From a virus, in the IMG/VR virus record IMGVR_UViG_3300032116_000082, positions 1 to 64,000 of that record: 64,000 bases of DNA; one strand, 5' to 3'. The position numbers and the translations under genes are program-made. Shown piece by piece: positions 1 through 7,724 of the stretch. Within the stretch, counting starts at the first letter, position 1. The number at the start of each line of letters is the position of its first letter. The notes below the pieces were generated by a model, which saw nothing but the letters and a program-made list of their open reading frames with translations, was not told the DNA's origin and searched no databases.

Positions 1-47
1 CCCACGGTGCCTACCCTGTCCCGACCAGAACCACTTCCCGCTACCGT

Positions 48-560
48 ATGACGCCGACTAAGGATATCACAGAAGCTCGTCGCCGATTGATCGCCGCAGG
101 TATTCGCACGCTGGGCTTCAATTTTGATGGTTGTGGTGACGATGGCTCTCTTCAGGAAATCTGCTTTCCAGAGAACCCGGCGCTTGCTCTTGCCAAGTGC
201 GAAGAGCCCAATGAGTTCACTCCTGCCTATAGCTTTAGCTTTAACGATAGTGAGCAGACCACCAAAGTTAAGGCGTTCAAGACCGAGCTTGAGTTGCTTG
301 TCGATGTGTCAGTACTGCAGGACCTGGCCTATGCGGCGTTAGTGTACTTTCCCGGTGATTGGGTGAATAACGATGGCGGCTACGGTGTCGTGGCACTGGA
401 TCTGTTGAGCGGGGAGTTCAAAATCGACGGCTACGAGCGATACACTGAAGTAAATGCGGTTGACGCAGGTGGCACAGTAACGCTTCCGCTGGATGTGTTG
501 GATACAACCTTCCCTCTCGATGTCACGACGGTTCTGCGTTCGACCTTGGGCATTACGTGA
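48..560 (+). CDS. DUF6878-like hypothetical protein
   Basis: 170 residues from the ATG at 48. No enzyme motif is visible. The N-terminal half contains a beta-strand-like stretch ending in FNFDGCGDDGS, and the C-terminal half has DWVNNDGGYGVV followed by a repeat-strand pattern and ERYTEV. This FDGxGD ... NNDGxYG ... ER layout is what I recall for the DUF6878 family found in phages and plasmids; the match is from memory. No Shine-Dalgarno sequence precedes the ATG and the frame stays open to the left edge, so the true start could lie outside the window. The stop overlaps the GTG start of the next gene, suggesting an operon read from further left. Function unknown. Confidence 0.6.
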   Translation: MTPTKDITEARRRLIAAGIRTLGFNFDGCGDDGSLQEICFPENPALALAKCEEPNEFTPAYSFSFNDSEQTTKVKAFKTELELLVDVSVLQDLAYAALVYFPGDWVNNDGGYGVVALDLLSGEFKIDGYERYTEVNAVDAGGTVTLPLDVLDTTFPLDVTTVLRSTLGIT

Positions 561-895
561 GCTGGGACGCCCTGGCGACGACATTGTACGCGCTGCAGCG
601 CACGCAGACACGTATTCGGGTGGCGCTGCAGTACGGCACAACGCACGAAGGCTACGTCAGAAGGGTCGAGTATGATCGCGATCGTCCCGAGCTGCATCCG
701 TACATGTCACTGAATAGTGTGCTGTTTGGATCGTTTCCAGCGGCGGCGTTTCGAGACATCGTGTCGATCGTCAGTGTCTCCGTACCAAACGACATTCTTA
801 ATCCGTCAAAAGGCATGACCACAGAGCAGGTCTATTATGAAGCACCGCAAGACATGCCATCCATTATTCGTGCCGTGTTAACTACACCGAGGTAG
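557..895 (+). CDS. hypothetical protein
   Basis: 112 residues from a GTG that overlaps the previous stop (GTGA), so translation is probably coupled. The protein is soluble-looking, with two amphipathic stretches and no cysteine cluster, signal or membrane segment. I do not recognise it. The tight coupling to the DUF6878-like gene upstream and the membrane protein gene 4 bases downstream is the best evidence that it is real. Confidence 0.6.
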   Translation: MSWDALATTLYALQRTQTRIRVALQYGTTHEGYVRRVEYDRDRPELHPYMSLNSVLFGSFPAAAFRDIVSIVSVSVPNDILNPSKGMTTEQVYYEAPQDMPSIIRAVLTTPR

Positions 896-899
896 CGGG

Positions 900-1316
900 A
901 TGATGACCATGTTGCTGCTGGTCGTAATTGTGGTGTTGTCTCTCACCGCGTACATGCGGTGGCATCCGATCCGTGAAACGCCGCGATACAAGTTCAACTC
1001 GATCGTACCTCGGCTGCTTGATACCGGCGCGGTCACCATTCTCGGTTGGTGTTTTGTGCGTCGGCATATCATCACCGCTCACCACCGCGCGCACGAGGAG
1101 TACCACCACCAGTGCGCCTACTATCAAGGACGCTGGAAGCATTTAGGACGATACCTGTTGGACTTCTTTCGCGGTCTGCTGCGGTATCGCTTCCAAAAGG
1201 TTGAGGGCCCGACGCGTAGGTATTTGGCGGCCTACTGGCTGCACCCGGAAGAGGTTGCGGCACGAGCCGCTGCGGATGCCAACGCTCACCGGTACCAGGA
1301 CATCGGAATTCCTTGA
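900..1316 (+). CDS. small N-terminally anchored membrane protein
   Basis: 138 residues beginning with a strongly hydrophobic helix (residues 3-18, LLLVVIVVLSLTAY) followed by a positively charged, histidine-rich region. This predicts a single anchor with the body in the cytoplasm. The second codon is also ATG (903), so the start is uncertain by one residue. The gene lies 4 bases after the previous stop. No known family recognised. The histidine-rich part (HHRAHEEYHHQC) could bind metal, but nothing else supports that. Confidence 0.6.
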   Translation: MMTMLLLVVIVVLSLTAYMRWHPIRETPRYKFNSIVPRLLDTGAVTILGWCFVRRHIITAHHRAHEEYHHQCAYYQGRWKHLGRYLLDFFRGLLRYRFQKVEGPTRRYLAAYWLHPEEVAARAAADANAHRYQDIGIP

Positions 1317-1386
1317 CGACGAAATGGTTTGGCTCGCATCGACCTATTCATATGCGCAGTGACAACCCTTCGCACCTGGAGCGAGT

Positions 1387-1536
1387 ATGTTTGGATTTGG
1401 TGTATTCCTGGCGTTCCTCGGGGTGATCTACGTGATTCGTGAGATCTTGTTGAGCGCGAACCACGCGCCGCCCTCCACCGGTGGAGGCGGCGGTGGTTCT
1501 GACTCGTCGCCCCCTGATCCACAGCACATGTCGTGA
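1387..1536 (+). CDS. 49-residue membrane microprotein
   Basis: ATG at 1387 preceded by GGAGCG about 5 bases upstream. The 49 residues consist of one hydrophobic helix (about residues 2-17, FGFGVFLAFLGVIYVI), a short basic/acidic turn, and a glycine-serine-proline tail containing six consecutive glycines. A rho-independent terminator begins 13 bases after the stop, so this gene ends the first transcription unit. Function unknown; small single-helix phage proteins often modify host membrane processes, but that is only an analogy. Confidence 0.55.
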   Translation: MFGFGVFLAFLGVIYVIREILLSANHAPPSTGGGGGGSDSSPPDPQHMS

Positions 1537-1549
1537 TGTAAGGATCAGA

Positions 1550-1583
1550 GCCCCTGCTTCAATACAGAGGCAGGGGCTTTCTT
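1550..1583 (+). terminator. rho-independent terminator
   Basis: Perfect 8-bp stem GCCCCTGC (1550-1557) / GCAGGGGC (1570-1577) with a 12-base loop, followed by TTTCTT. It lies between the 49-residue microprotein and the helicase gene. Confidence 0.8.
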
Positions 1584-1597
1584 CATCTTCCAGTCGT

Positions 1598-3517
1598 ATG
1601 AACTCGCAGATTCTTGAACCGTTGCCATTCGGCAAACACAAAGGACGGACGCTCAGTCAGTTGATGGCTGGTTCGGTGGGTGAACGGGGCTACGTCGAGT
1701 GGATGGCTCGGGAGTTCAGCAACGAGGTGTGGCGTCGGGCAGCAGAGGACGCCGTCGCCAATGCGGCGCAGGCGATCGTTCCGGAGCGGTTCCATTACAC
1801 CATCGGTGTGGTGACGGACACCCGTGCCAGTCTGGTGTGTGCGTACGACCAACGCATTGTCACGCTGCTCCGTGACCGGGTCGACGGTATCAACTGGAAC
1901 CGCAAGGAACAACGGTGGGAGTTTCCGACCGCGCAGCTCGCGGCAGTCAAAGCACTGCTGAGCAGCGTCGGCACGGTCGAGATGTCGGAGGCCGCCGAGC
2001 AAGCGATGACCTACCATATCGACCGACGCGCCCGACTGGACTCTATTCGGGTCACGCACGATACCGATATGGAGATTCCGACGGTGTTGCCGCTGTTTGG
2101 CTTTCAGCGCGTCGGCGTGGAGTTTGCCCTCGAAGCGGGTGGCCGAGCGCTGATCGCGGATGAGATGGGCCTCGGCAAGACGTCGCAGGCCATTGGAACG
2201 GCGCTCATGCTCCGTGCCAAGCACGGAGCCCGGCGAATCCTGACCGTATGCCCAGCCAGTCTCAAGATCAACTGGTACCGGGAGTGGATCCGATTCGGCG
2301 GATTGGAACCGACGATCTGGCATGGCCAGAAGCGTATTGGAGACCTGGAGGCAGATGTCCACATCATCAATTACGACATCTTCGCCAAGTTCAGGACAGA
2401 GCTCGAGCAGCTCAACTTCGATCTGATCCTAATCGATGAGGCGCACTATCTCAAAAACAAGGACGCCTTACGGAGTATCGCCGTCTTTGGTGGATACAAC
2501 AAACGGGAGCGAGTGCGGGTCAAGCCGTTCGCGACGCGATTTGCGGTACTGTTGACCGGCACGCCGGTGCTCAATCGACCGGGCGAACTGTTTCCGTTGC
2601 TGCATTACTTGGCGCCAGAGCGGTTCGCCGACTGGTTTACGTACGCCAATCGGTATGGCGCCTGGGCTCCGATGAACATGGAGGGGCGACCGTCCAAGCC
2701 CCAAAACCTGGACGAGCTCCACGAACGGACCAAGGACATCGTCATTCGGCGAAAAAAGGTCGACGTGCTGAAGGACCTGCCGCCCAAGCTGGTCAGTGAT
2801 GTGTTTGTCGAATTGTCCACCGAGCAGCGCAAGACGTACCGGAAGACGTTGATCACGGTGGCCGAGGAGTGGAAGGCCGCCGCCAAGGACAAGCAAAAGC
2901 CGACGCTCAACGAACTGCAGATTTTGACCACGTTCCTCAACGAAGTGAAGCTCGATAAAGTACGGGAGCTGGTCGGTGAGCTTCAAAACGAAGACGACGT
3001 ACGGTCGGTGCTCGTGTTTTGTACACGCCTCGGTCCGCTGAAGCAGTTGCGTGAGCAGTATAAGCAGCAGGCCATCTACATCGATGGCAGCATGACCCCA
3101 GAGCAGCGCCAGGCGGAAGTTGACCGCTTTCAGCGCGGTGACGCAACCATCGCCCTGCTCTCTTTGCGAGCAGCAGGCGTGGGTCTGACGCTGACCAAAG
3201 CCGACACCGTGATCTTCATTGACCAGGACTTTGTCCCGGCCAACCACCAGCAGGCGGAAGACCGCGCACACCGCATCGGACAAGTCAATCCGGTGCAGAT
3301 CTACTACCTGTTGGCTGAAGATACTATCGATGAAGACCTACGAGCCTTGCTTGCCGAGAAAGTCGCCATCACCAGCCAGATCGCGGACGGGGAGGTCCGC
3401 CAGCTCGAGCGCCAACGGTCGGTGTTTACGGATTTCGTGCGGCGACTCAAGGCGCGGTACAAGCAGTTCGCCTCTCTCGCCGATCCTGACGACGTCCAGT
3501 ACACGGAGGCTGCATGA
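1598..3517 (+). CDS. SNF2-family DNA helicase/translocase with HARP-like domain
   Basis: 639 residues. I chose the ATG at 1598 because the earlier in-frame codons run back through the terminator stem. Residues 9-22 (LPFGKHKGRTLSQL) look like the small DUF3820/ExoX-type module. Residues about 64-122 resemble a HARP domain, as in the annealing helicase SMARCAL1. The SNF2 ATPase domain follows: Walker A DEMGLGKT (188-195), DEAH (280-283), TGTPVLNRP. The C-terminal helicase domain ends with the SNF2 motif VI QAEDRAHRIGQ. Such enzymes move on double-stranded DNA and remodel forks or reanneal strands, so a role in phage replication or repair is likely. It is coupled by ATGA overlap to the transglycosylase gene downstream, an odd pairing. 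Confidence 0.92.
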   Translation: MNSQILEPLPFGKHKGRTLSQLMAGSVGERGYVEWMAREFSNEVWRRAAEDAVANAAQAIVPERFHYTIGVVTDTRASLVCAYDQRIVTLLRDRVDGINWNRKEQRWEFPTAQLAAVKALLSSVGTVEMSEAAEQAMTYHIDRRARLDSIRVTHDTDMEIPTVLPLFGFQRVGVEFALEAGGRALIADEMGLGKTSQAIGTALMLRAKHGARRILTVCPASLKINWYREWIRFGGLEPTIWHGQKRIGDLEADVHIINYDIFAKFRTELEQLNFDLILIDEAHYLKNKDALRSIAVFGGYNKRERVRVKPFATRFAVLLTGTPVLNRPGELFPLLHYLAPERFADWFTYANRYGAWAPMNMEGRPSKPQNLDELHERTKDIVIRRKKVDVLKDLPPKLVSDVFVELSTEQRKTYRKTLITVAEEWKAAAKDKQKPTLNELQILTTFLNEVKLDKVRELVGELQNEDDVRSVLVFCTRLGPLKQLREQYKQQAIYIDGSMTPEQRQAEVDRFQRGDATIALLSLRAAGVGLTLTKADTVIFIDQDFVPANHQQAEDRAHRIGQVNPVQIYYLLAEDTIDEDLRALLAEKVAITSQIADGEVRQLERQRSVFTDFVRRLKARYKQFASLADPDDVQYTEAA

Positions 3518-4026
3518 AGGAATTTCTGGTGATTGCTGCGGTTGCCCTGACGACAACGTTCCTTCCGACGCAAGCGCGGACGGAGCCAATCGCCGAGTAT
3601 TTGATGCGACGCGGCGCCACGGAGCGGCGCGCGCACCAAGTCGCCAAACATATCCACGCCGAGGCCGCGCGGCATCGGATTGATCCCGCCCTGGTGGCGG
3701 CGATCGTCACCGTAGAAAACCCCCTGCTTCGACCCACGGCCCGTTCCCGCGCCGGAGCGCTGGGACTGATGCAGGTCATTCCAAAGTACACTAAGCCGTA
3801 TCAGCGGCGGTGTGGTCGTGCGCTGACAGACGATCGCACGAATCTGTGCATCGGGATCCAGATCTATCAGAAGAACCTGGAAGTCCGAAAGACCGTGGTC
3901 GGTGCCCTACTTGGCTACAACGGGTGCCGGTCACGCACGGCCAAATGTGGCCGATACGCCACGATTGTACTGCGCCACCGCGCAGCGGTGGCCCAACTCA
4001 TCACCGATACCGCAGGGACAGGATGA
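3514..4026 (+). CDS. secreted lytic transglycosylase (SLT domain)
   Basis: 170 residues starting in the ATGA that ends the helicase gene. Residues 1-21 form a signal peptide (basic KE, hydrophobic FLVIAAVALTTTFLP, then TQA). The mature part is an SLT lysozyme-like fold: the catalytic glutamate lies in VTVENP (E68), the GALGLMQVIP motif is at 81-90, and the conserved LLGYNG pattern is near residue 132. It cleaves glycan strands of peptidoglycan in the periplasm. It sits in the early, + strand block, far from the endolysin and lysis genes on the other strand. A role other than final lysis, such as local wall remodelling or superinfection effects, is therefore possible; that is inference. Confidence 0.88.
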   Translation: MKEFLVIAAVALTTTFLPTQARTEPIAEYLMRRGATERRAHQVAKHIHAEAARHRIDPALVAAIVTVENPLLRPTARSRAGALGLMQVIPKYTKPYQRRCGRALTDDRTNLCIGIQIYQKNLEVRKTVVGALLGYNGCRSRTAKCGRYATIVLRHRAAVAQLITDTAGTG

Positions 4027-4340
4027 CACCCGAACCCCTCACGTTTAGCAGCGTGCCCGAACGACCACAGCGCCTTCCAGCGCAGCTCGGGGACGAGCGC
4101 GATTACGGGTACGCGGTACAACTAGAATTCTTGTTATCGCTGGCGTCAGACGACCCAGCCGATCCGATGTTCGAGTCGGAGCAGATGCGGAAGAAAGCGC
4201 TGGCTGAGCATCTGATCTACTTCCTCGAATCGATAAGCCAAATCCAGTTGACCAGACCGCAGGTTACGGCGCTGGCCCGTGCCTTGGTGGATTGGGATAT
4301 GATGACGTTCTCCCTGGTGGAGGATGGTCGTCCGCTGTAA
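4023..4340 (+). CDS. hypothetical protein
   Basis: 105 residues from the ATG overlapping the transglycosylase stop (ATGA). Predicted mainly helical after residue 27, with hydrophobic and charged residues alternating (QLEFLLSLASDD ... LAEHLIYFLESISQIQL). No signal, membrane span or metal motif. It is the last gene of the helicase-transglycosylase operon, followed at once by a long terminator hairpin. Not recognised. Confidence 0.6.
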   Translation: MTPEPLTFSSVPERPQRLPAQLGDERDYGYAVQLEFLLSLASDDPADPMFESEQMRKKALAEHLIYFLESISQIQLTRPQVTALARALVDWDMMTFSLVEDGRPL

Positions 4341-4347
4341 GCGATCG

Positions 4348-4393
4348 CCCTAGCGCGCACGGGACACGGGTGTCCGTGCGCGCTAGGGCTTCT
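4348..4393 (+). terminator. long hairpin terminator
   Basis: Stem CCCTAGCGCGCACGG (4348-4362) pairs with CCGTGCGCGCTAGGG (4374-4388), with further pairing toward the tip and one bulged G. It is followed by CTTCTCACTTCCTT. The stem is unusually long and the U-tract is imperfect. Confidence 0.75.
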
Positions 4394-4410
4394 CACTTCC
4401 TTATCTGACT

Positions 4411-4719
4411 ATGCCTGAGACGATTTCCCTCGAACCCAACTACAACGCGATTCACTCGCTGTTCCTCCGCGAGGCGGAGATGTCCGCGACCAAGCTGACA
4501 CGTGCGGCGCAGGCGACCGATCCGTATACCGCCTACAACACCATGCGGGTGATTCACAACGTGCTCATCTCCCTCAACCTAGCCGTCGGCTGTGCGACGA
4601 CGGTGGAGCAAATCGAAGCGATTCGGACCGCCATGGAGAAGATCACCAAGGCGACCAGCTTGGAACTGCAGCTGCGAGAGAAGCGGCTGCCTGATGGCGG
4701 GAACGACGATGATGAGTGA
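4411..4719 (+). CDS. hypothetical protein
   Basis: 102 residues, all-helical in appearance, with an acidic C-terminal tail (PDGGNDDDE). First gene after the long hairpin terminator. Its last codons overlap the start of a 32-residue membrane peptide gene. No family recognised; the heptad-like spacing of hydrophobic residues at 45-95 suggests a helical bundle or coiled-coil dimer. Confidence 0.6.
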   Translation: MPETISLEPNYNAIHSLFLREAEMSATKLTRAAQATDPYTAYNTMRVIHNVLISLNLAVGCATTVEQIEAIRTAMEKITKATSLELQLREKRLPDGGNDDDE

Positions 4720-4810
4720 GGACACGCCGTGGTGGAAGTGGCTGTTTGTGCTGGTGACCCTAATCGGCGCTATCACAGCCATCCTTCGACCTTTGTTCTT
4801 CCCCGGCTAA
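4712..4810 (+). CDS. 32-residue membrane microprotein
   Basis: ATG at 4712 (another ATG lies directly before it at 4709) overlaps the stop of the preceding gene and ends at TAA 4808-4810, which itself shares a base with the next ATG. The peptide has an acidic start, a WWKW interface patch and one hydrophobic helix (LFVLVTLIGAITAIL), ending in PLFFPG. The overlaps on both sides argue for a real translated product. Function unknown. Confidence 0.5.
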   Translation: MSEDTPWWKWLFVLVTLIGAITAILRPLFFPG

Positions 4811-5217
4811 TGGAGCTTCTTGCCCTCCTGGTCGGCACGGCCGCCTCGATCGTGAGCATCGTGCAGGGTTGCACGGCATTGCGCGCCGACCAGAAACGTC
4901 AGCTTGTGCAGTTGTTCGAACAAATCAGCGACACCATCGAATCGGCCGCTGACACGCTGTCGAAGGGAGAGGTGCCGCATGGCAGCTGTGCGACGATGGG
5001 CGCGCTTGCCGGGGCGCTACCAGCAGTCCTTGCGGATCTGGTACCGCCGCACGAGGTGCAGCAGCATACGGAGATTCTGCTCCGTGCCCATGACCTAGAG
5101 CAGCTGGTCATCGTGACGCGGGACAACCCGCAGGCGGTCGTTCTGCTCCAGCAGGCGGCGGGGCACTTCCGTGCGGCGTCCACAATTGCGGGCCTAAAAC
5201 GGATATACACAGCATGA
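4810..5217 (+). CDS. hypothetical protein with hydrophobic N-terminus
   Basis: 135 residues from the ATG that overlaps the TAA of the 32-residue peptide gene. Residues 2-19 are hydrophobic and end in VQGC, which could be a membrane anchor or a poor lipobox. The rest is soluble and helical with alternating charge. It is followed by the next gene through an ATGA overlap. It may act together with the preceding membrane peptide, judging only from the linked layout. No family recognised. Confidence 0.55.
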   Translation: MELLALLVGTAASIVSIVQGCTALRADQKRQLVQLFEQISDTIESAADTLSKGEVPHGSCATMGALAGALPAVLADLVPPHEVQQHTEILLRAHDLEQLVIVTRDNPQAVVLLQQAAGHFRAASTIAGLKRIYTA

Positions 5218-5438
5218 GCGTTCCAGCATCTATTCCTCGAAGTGGTGCAATCCTGACGGTCTGGACAGAGGCGGACGGCGCTTTTAACCGCGACTACTAC
5301 TTGGCTGATCGATACTACAATCTGAATGAGTTTGCCGAGGCATATGTCGCCGCTGAGAAACGGCTGCAGAAGCTGCAGACAGACAAGAGCGTGCTCATCG
5401 CGTCGATCGCGGTCGTGACTGATTCCACTGACTACTAA
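5214..5438 (+). CDS. hypothetical protein
   Basis: 74 residues, ATGA overlap with the gene upstream. A mixed alpha/beta small protein with an aromatic patch (RDYYLADRYYNLNEF) followed by a charged helix (AEKRLQKLQTDK). No motif recognised. Confidence 0.55.
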   Translation: MSVPASIPRSGAILTVWTEADGAFNRDYYLADRYYNLNEFAEAYVAAEKRLQKLQTDKSVLIASIAVVTDSTDY

Positions 5439-5445
5439 CCAACCA

Positions 5446-5751
5446 ATGCGCGTACAACACAAGAACTGCGGGTCCGCGGACATTCTTATCTGTACTCTCG
5501 TGCCGCGAATGATGGCCGTGGTGAGCTGGTATCTCAATCCGAACGGATCGGTCGAGCCAGACGAATACGGCCAAGATGACGCCATGTGGGACATGGAAAT
5601 AGCAGATCCCGACGGTGATTACTGGTGCAACCACTGCAATTCGCAATTCAACGCCGACCAACTGGAAATCATCCACGAGCCTGAGAAGCCTGACCCGACG
5701 TCGTGGGAGCAGCGCATCAAGCAGGCACTGATTAACGATATCAAACTATGA
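5446..5751 (+). CDS. hypothetical protein, possible zinc-binding
   Basis: 101 residues. Cysteines occur early (HKNCGS, LIC) and as a CxxC later (WCNHC), a spacing compatible with a degenerate zinc ribbon split by a long insert. The central part is acidic. It overlaps the next gene by 4 bases (ATGA). No family recognised; metal binding is inferred from cysteine spacing alone. Confidence 0.55.
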   Translation: MRVQHKNCGSADILICTLVPRMMAVVSWYLNPNGSVEPDEYGQDDAMWDMEIADPDGDYWCNHCNSQFNADQLEIIHEPEKPDPTSWEQRIKQALINDIKL

Positions 5752-6170
5752 AAGACAGAGAATACACGATCGCCATGCTGTCAGCGTCGCTCGCCAGTGA
5801 CATCACCGCAGACGAGCAGCAACGACGGAATGCGTTTCCCGGTCACTTCGAGGAGCATTACGGCTGGTTGGAGATGTTTTCGTCCTGCGTCTCCCTCGCG
5901 GAAGCCATGGTTGACGTGATTCTCGAGACACACGGAACCATGGACGCCTTCTGGGACGAGTGGAACAGTCCCGATGGTCGATACCGTCGCCCCGGCGTAT
6001 TCGAATATGATGCGGGGGCAATGCTGCTTGCCGAGGTCGCCAGGCAGGGCGGAGACGTCGTGCTGTTCAAAGATGTCGCGCGCAGCGCCCTTCGGCGGAT
6101 GCATGACGGGTATTCGCCCGTGGCCTCCGATTCCCTCAAATCACAGATCACTCACATCCTGACGGTATAA
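5748..6170 (+). CDS. hypothetical protein
   Basis: 140 residues from an ATGA overlap with the preceding stop. Helical and acidic in the middle (VILETHGTMDAFWDEWNSPDG). No transmembrane span, cysteine cluster or nucleotide-binding loop. Part of the same chain of tightly spaced small genes. Not recognised. Confidence 0.55.
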   Translation: MKDREYTIAMLSASLASDITADEQQRRNAFPGHFEEHYGWLEMFSSCVSLAEAMVDVILETHGTMDAFWDEWNSPDGRYRRPGVFEYDAGAMLLAEVARQGGDVVLFKDVARSALRRMHDGYSPVASDSLKSQITHILTV

Positions 6171-6174
6171 TCCG

Positions 6175-6696
6175 ATGAGTTTCGATACGAACAACGTGTC
6201 CGCCGCGGTGTCGGCGGTGCTGCTTGAGCCGAAGAACGACGGCGTGGCCAGCTTGGAGGCGCAGGCGGCAGAAATCAAGACGCTGACGACGCAGGTCGAG
6301 ACCCTGCGGCGCGAGGTCAATTATTACAAGGAGCAGGCCAGCACCGAGCGGTCCTGGCCCAAGCGGCTCCAGGCCGCGCTCAACAAGCTGTACGGGGACA
6401 TTCGCAACGAGTCCGCGCCAGACACCTTGGATCAGGACGCGGCCTGGGAGCGCATCGTCGAGCTGGTCACCGACGACATGGAGACCAACGAGGACTTGTG
6501 GTCACCAGAGCAGACGTTCTCTGTGACCGTTCGGATGAGTGTCAAGATCAAGGGCGATGTCACGGCAGTCAGCCGCGAGGCGGCTCAGAAGCAGCTTGAA
6601 GAATCGCTTGGGATTGATCTCGATATCTCCAGCTATTCTGGGATCGAAGACGCGGACATGTGGGACCTGGAAGTCGACTCGATCGAGGTTGACTGA
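6175..6696 (+). CDS. coiled-coil hypothetical protein
   Basis: 173 residues. Residues about 26-58 form a clear heptad pattern (LEAQAAEIKTLTTQVETLRR, then EVNYYKEQA), so a parallel coiled coil is likely. The C-terminal third looks like a small beta/alpha domain with a regular strand (FSVTVRMSVKIKGD) and an acidic end. It closes this run of genes and is followed by a strong terminator. Confidence 0.6.
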   Translation: MSFDTNNVSAAVSAVLLEPKNDGVASLEAQAAEIKTLTTQVETLRREVNYYKEQASTERSWPKRLQAALNKLYGDIRNESAPDTLDQDAAWERIVELVTDDMETNEDLWSPEQTFSVTVRMSVKIKGDVTAVSREAAQKQLEESLGIDLDISSYSGIEDADMWDLEVDSIEVD

Positions 6697-6701
6697 CGGG
6701 T

Positions 6702-6745
6702 AGGAATTCCGCCGCATCACGGGGTGAGCGGCGGAATTCCTTTCT
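6702..6745 (+). terminator. rho-independent terminator
   Basis: Perfect 14-bp stem AGGAATTCCGCCGC (6702-6715) / GCGGCGGAATTCCT (6728-6741) with a 12-base loop, followed by TTCT. The next coding start is placed after this hairpin. Confidence 0.85.
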
Positions 6746-6765
6746 ACACTTTAGCTCCTACGGAC

Positions 6766-6972
6766 ATGCCTCAATACGCCATCGTCTGGCACACCGACCA
6801 CTACACCGACCCGAGCGTGTTTATTACGACGACCGATTCGGTAGCGAAGGCCGAGAAGAAGCTGAAGGCCAGTTATAAAAAGGAACTCGGTATTCGAGGA
6901 CGCGACGAGCTGTACATCGACGCGGTGATCGAAGGAAAGGAAATGGTGACCTGCTTCGCCAGCGGGGGATAA
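6766..6972 (+). CDS. hypothetical protein
   Basis: 68 residues from the ATG at 6766. An earlier in-frame start at 6724 would place the coding sequence inside the terminator, so I reject it. Small alpha/beta protein with a basic helix (AEKKLKASYKKEL). Two bases separate it from the next gene. Not recognised. Confidence 0.5.
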   Translation: MPQYAIVWHTDHYTDPSVFITTTDSVAKAEKKLKASYKKELGIRGRDELYIDAVIEGKEMVTCFASGG

Positions 6973-6973
6973 T

Positions 6974-7693
6974 ATGCTCGGTACACTGTATCCCAAGTCG
7001 GTTATCGTTGCACCCGAAAGCCCGCTCTCCAGCGGGCTTCGTGTTATCAAGGAGGCCAGCAGCAACAAGAAGCTCGGCAAGCTTGGCAAGCGGATCCAGA
7101 AGGGGCGCTTCAAGGACATGCCGATGTATGCGGTGACCTTGGAGGAGCGGGCGACCTGCTCCCCCACCTGCCCGAACCTGGACATCTGCTACGGCGACAA
7201 TATGCCGTTTGCCACCCGCCATACACCGGGTCCGGAGTTGGAGGATGCCCTGCGGGCCGATGTCCAGCACTTGTCTAAAAAACACCCGAAGGGCTTCGTG
7301 GTTCGGCTCCACGTCCTGGGTGATTTCTATTCCGTGGAATACGTCCAGTTCTGGTTCCGGCTGCTGTTGACGTACGAGCCGCTGCGACTGTTTGGCTACA
7401 CCCACTGGCAGTACGACCACCCGATCGGTAAGGCCGTGACCAAACTGGTCAAGCACTTTGGCGACCGCGTCGCGTTCCGACGCTCAGACAAGACCATCGC
7501 GGACGACCCGCTCCCGAGCGCCATGACGATCGGTCAGAACGAGCCGCCCGTCCCTGGCACGGTGATTTGCCCAGAGCAGACCGGTCGAACAGCGGCCTGT
7601 ACCACCTGCGGGTTGTGTTTGGATACGATGGTGTCCGTCAGCTTTATCGACCACTCCCGAAGGGGCTTGCGGACACTACCGTTAGCTGCCTAA
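6974..7693 (+). CDS. conserved phage protein with cysteine motifs
   Basis: 239 residues, ATG immediately after a GGGGGAT stretch and the preceding stop. Key features are EERATCSPTCPNLDICYGDNMPF (cysteines about 59, 63 and 69), HVLGDFYS at about 112-119, FGYTHW, and a second cysteine set near the C-terminus (ICPEQTGRTAACTTCGLC). I recognise this arrangement from proteins of unknown function common in phages and plasmids, sometimes labelled Gp88-like; it is not a radical SAM CxxxCxxC motif. Eight or so cysteines in two groups suggest a metal or Fe-S site. Function unknown. Confidence 0.7.
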   Translation: MLGTLYPKSVIVAPESPLSSGLRVIKEASSNKKLGKLGKRIQKGRFKDMPMYAVTLEERATCSPTCPNLDICYGDNMPFATRHTPGPELEDALRADVQHLSKKHPKGFVVRLHVLGDFYSVEYVQFWFRLLLTYEPLRLFGYTHWQYDHPIGKAVTKLVKHFGDRVAFRRSDKTIADDPLPSAMTIGQNEPPVPGTVICPEQTGRTAACTTCGLCLDTMVSVSFIDHSRRGLRTLPLAA

Positions 7694-7724
7694 CTTTCAC
7701 CATCTGTCCATTTCACGGAGCTAT

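Noticed and set aside
1583-2362. 259-residue open frame on the - strand opposite the helicase gene
   Set aside because: Antisense shadow of a gene with clear SNF2 motifs.
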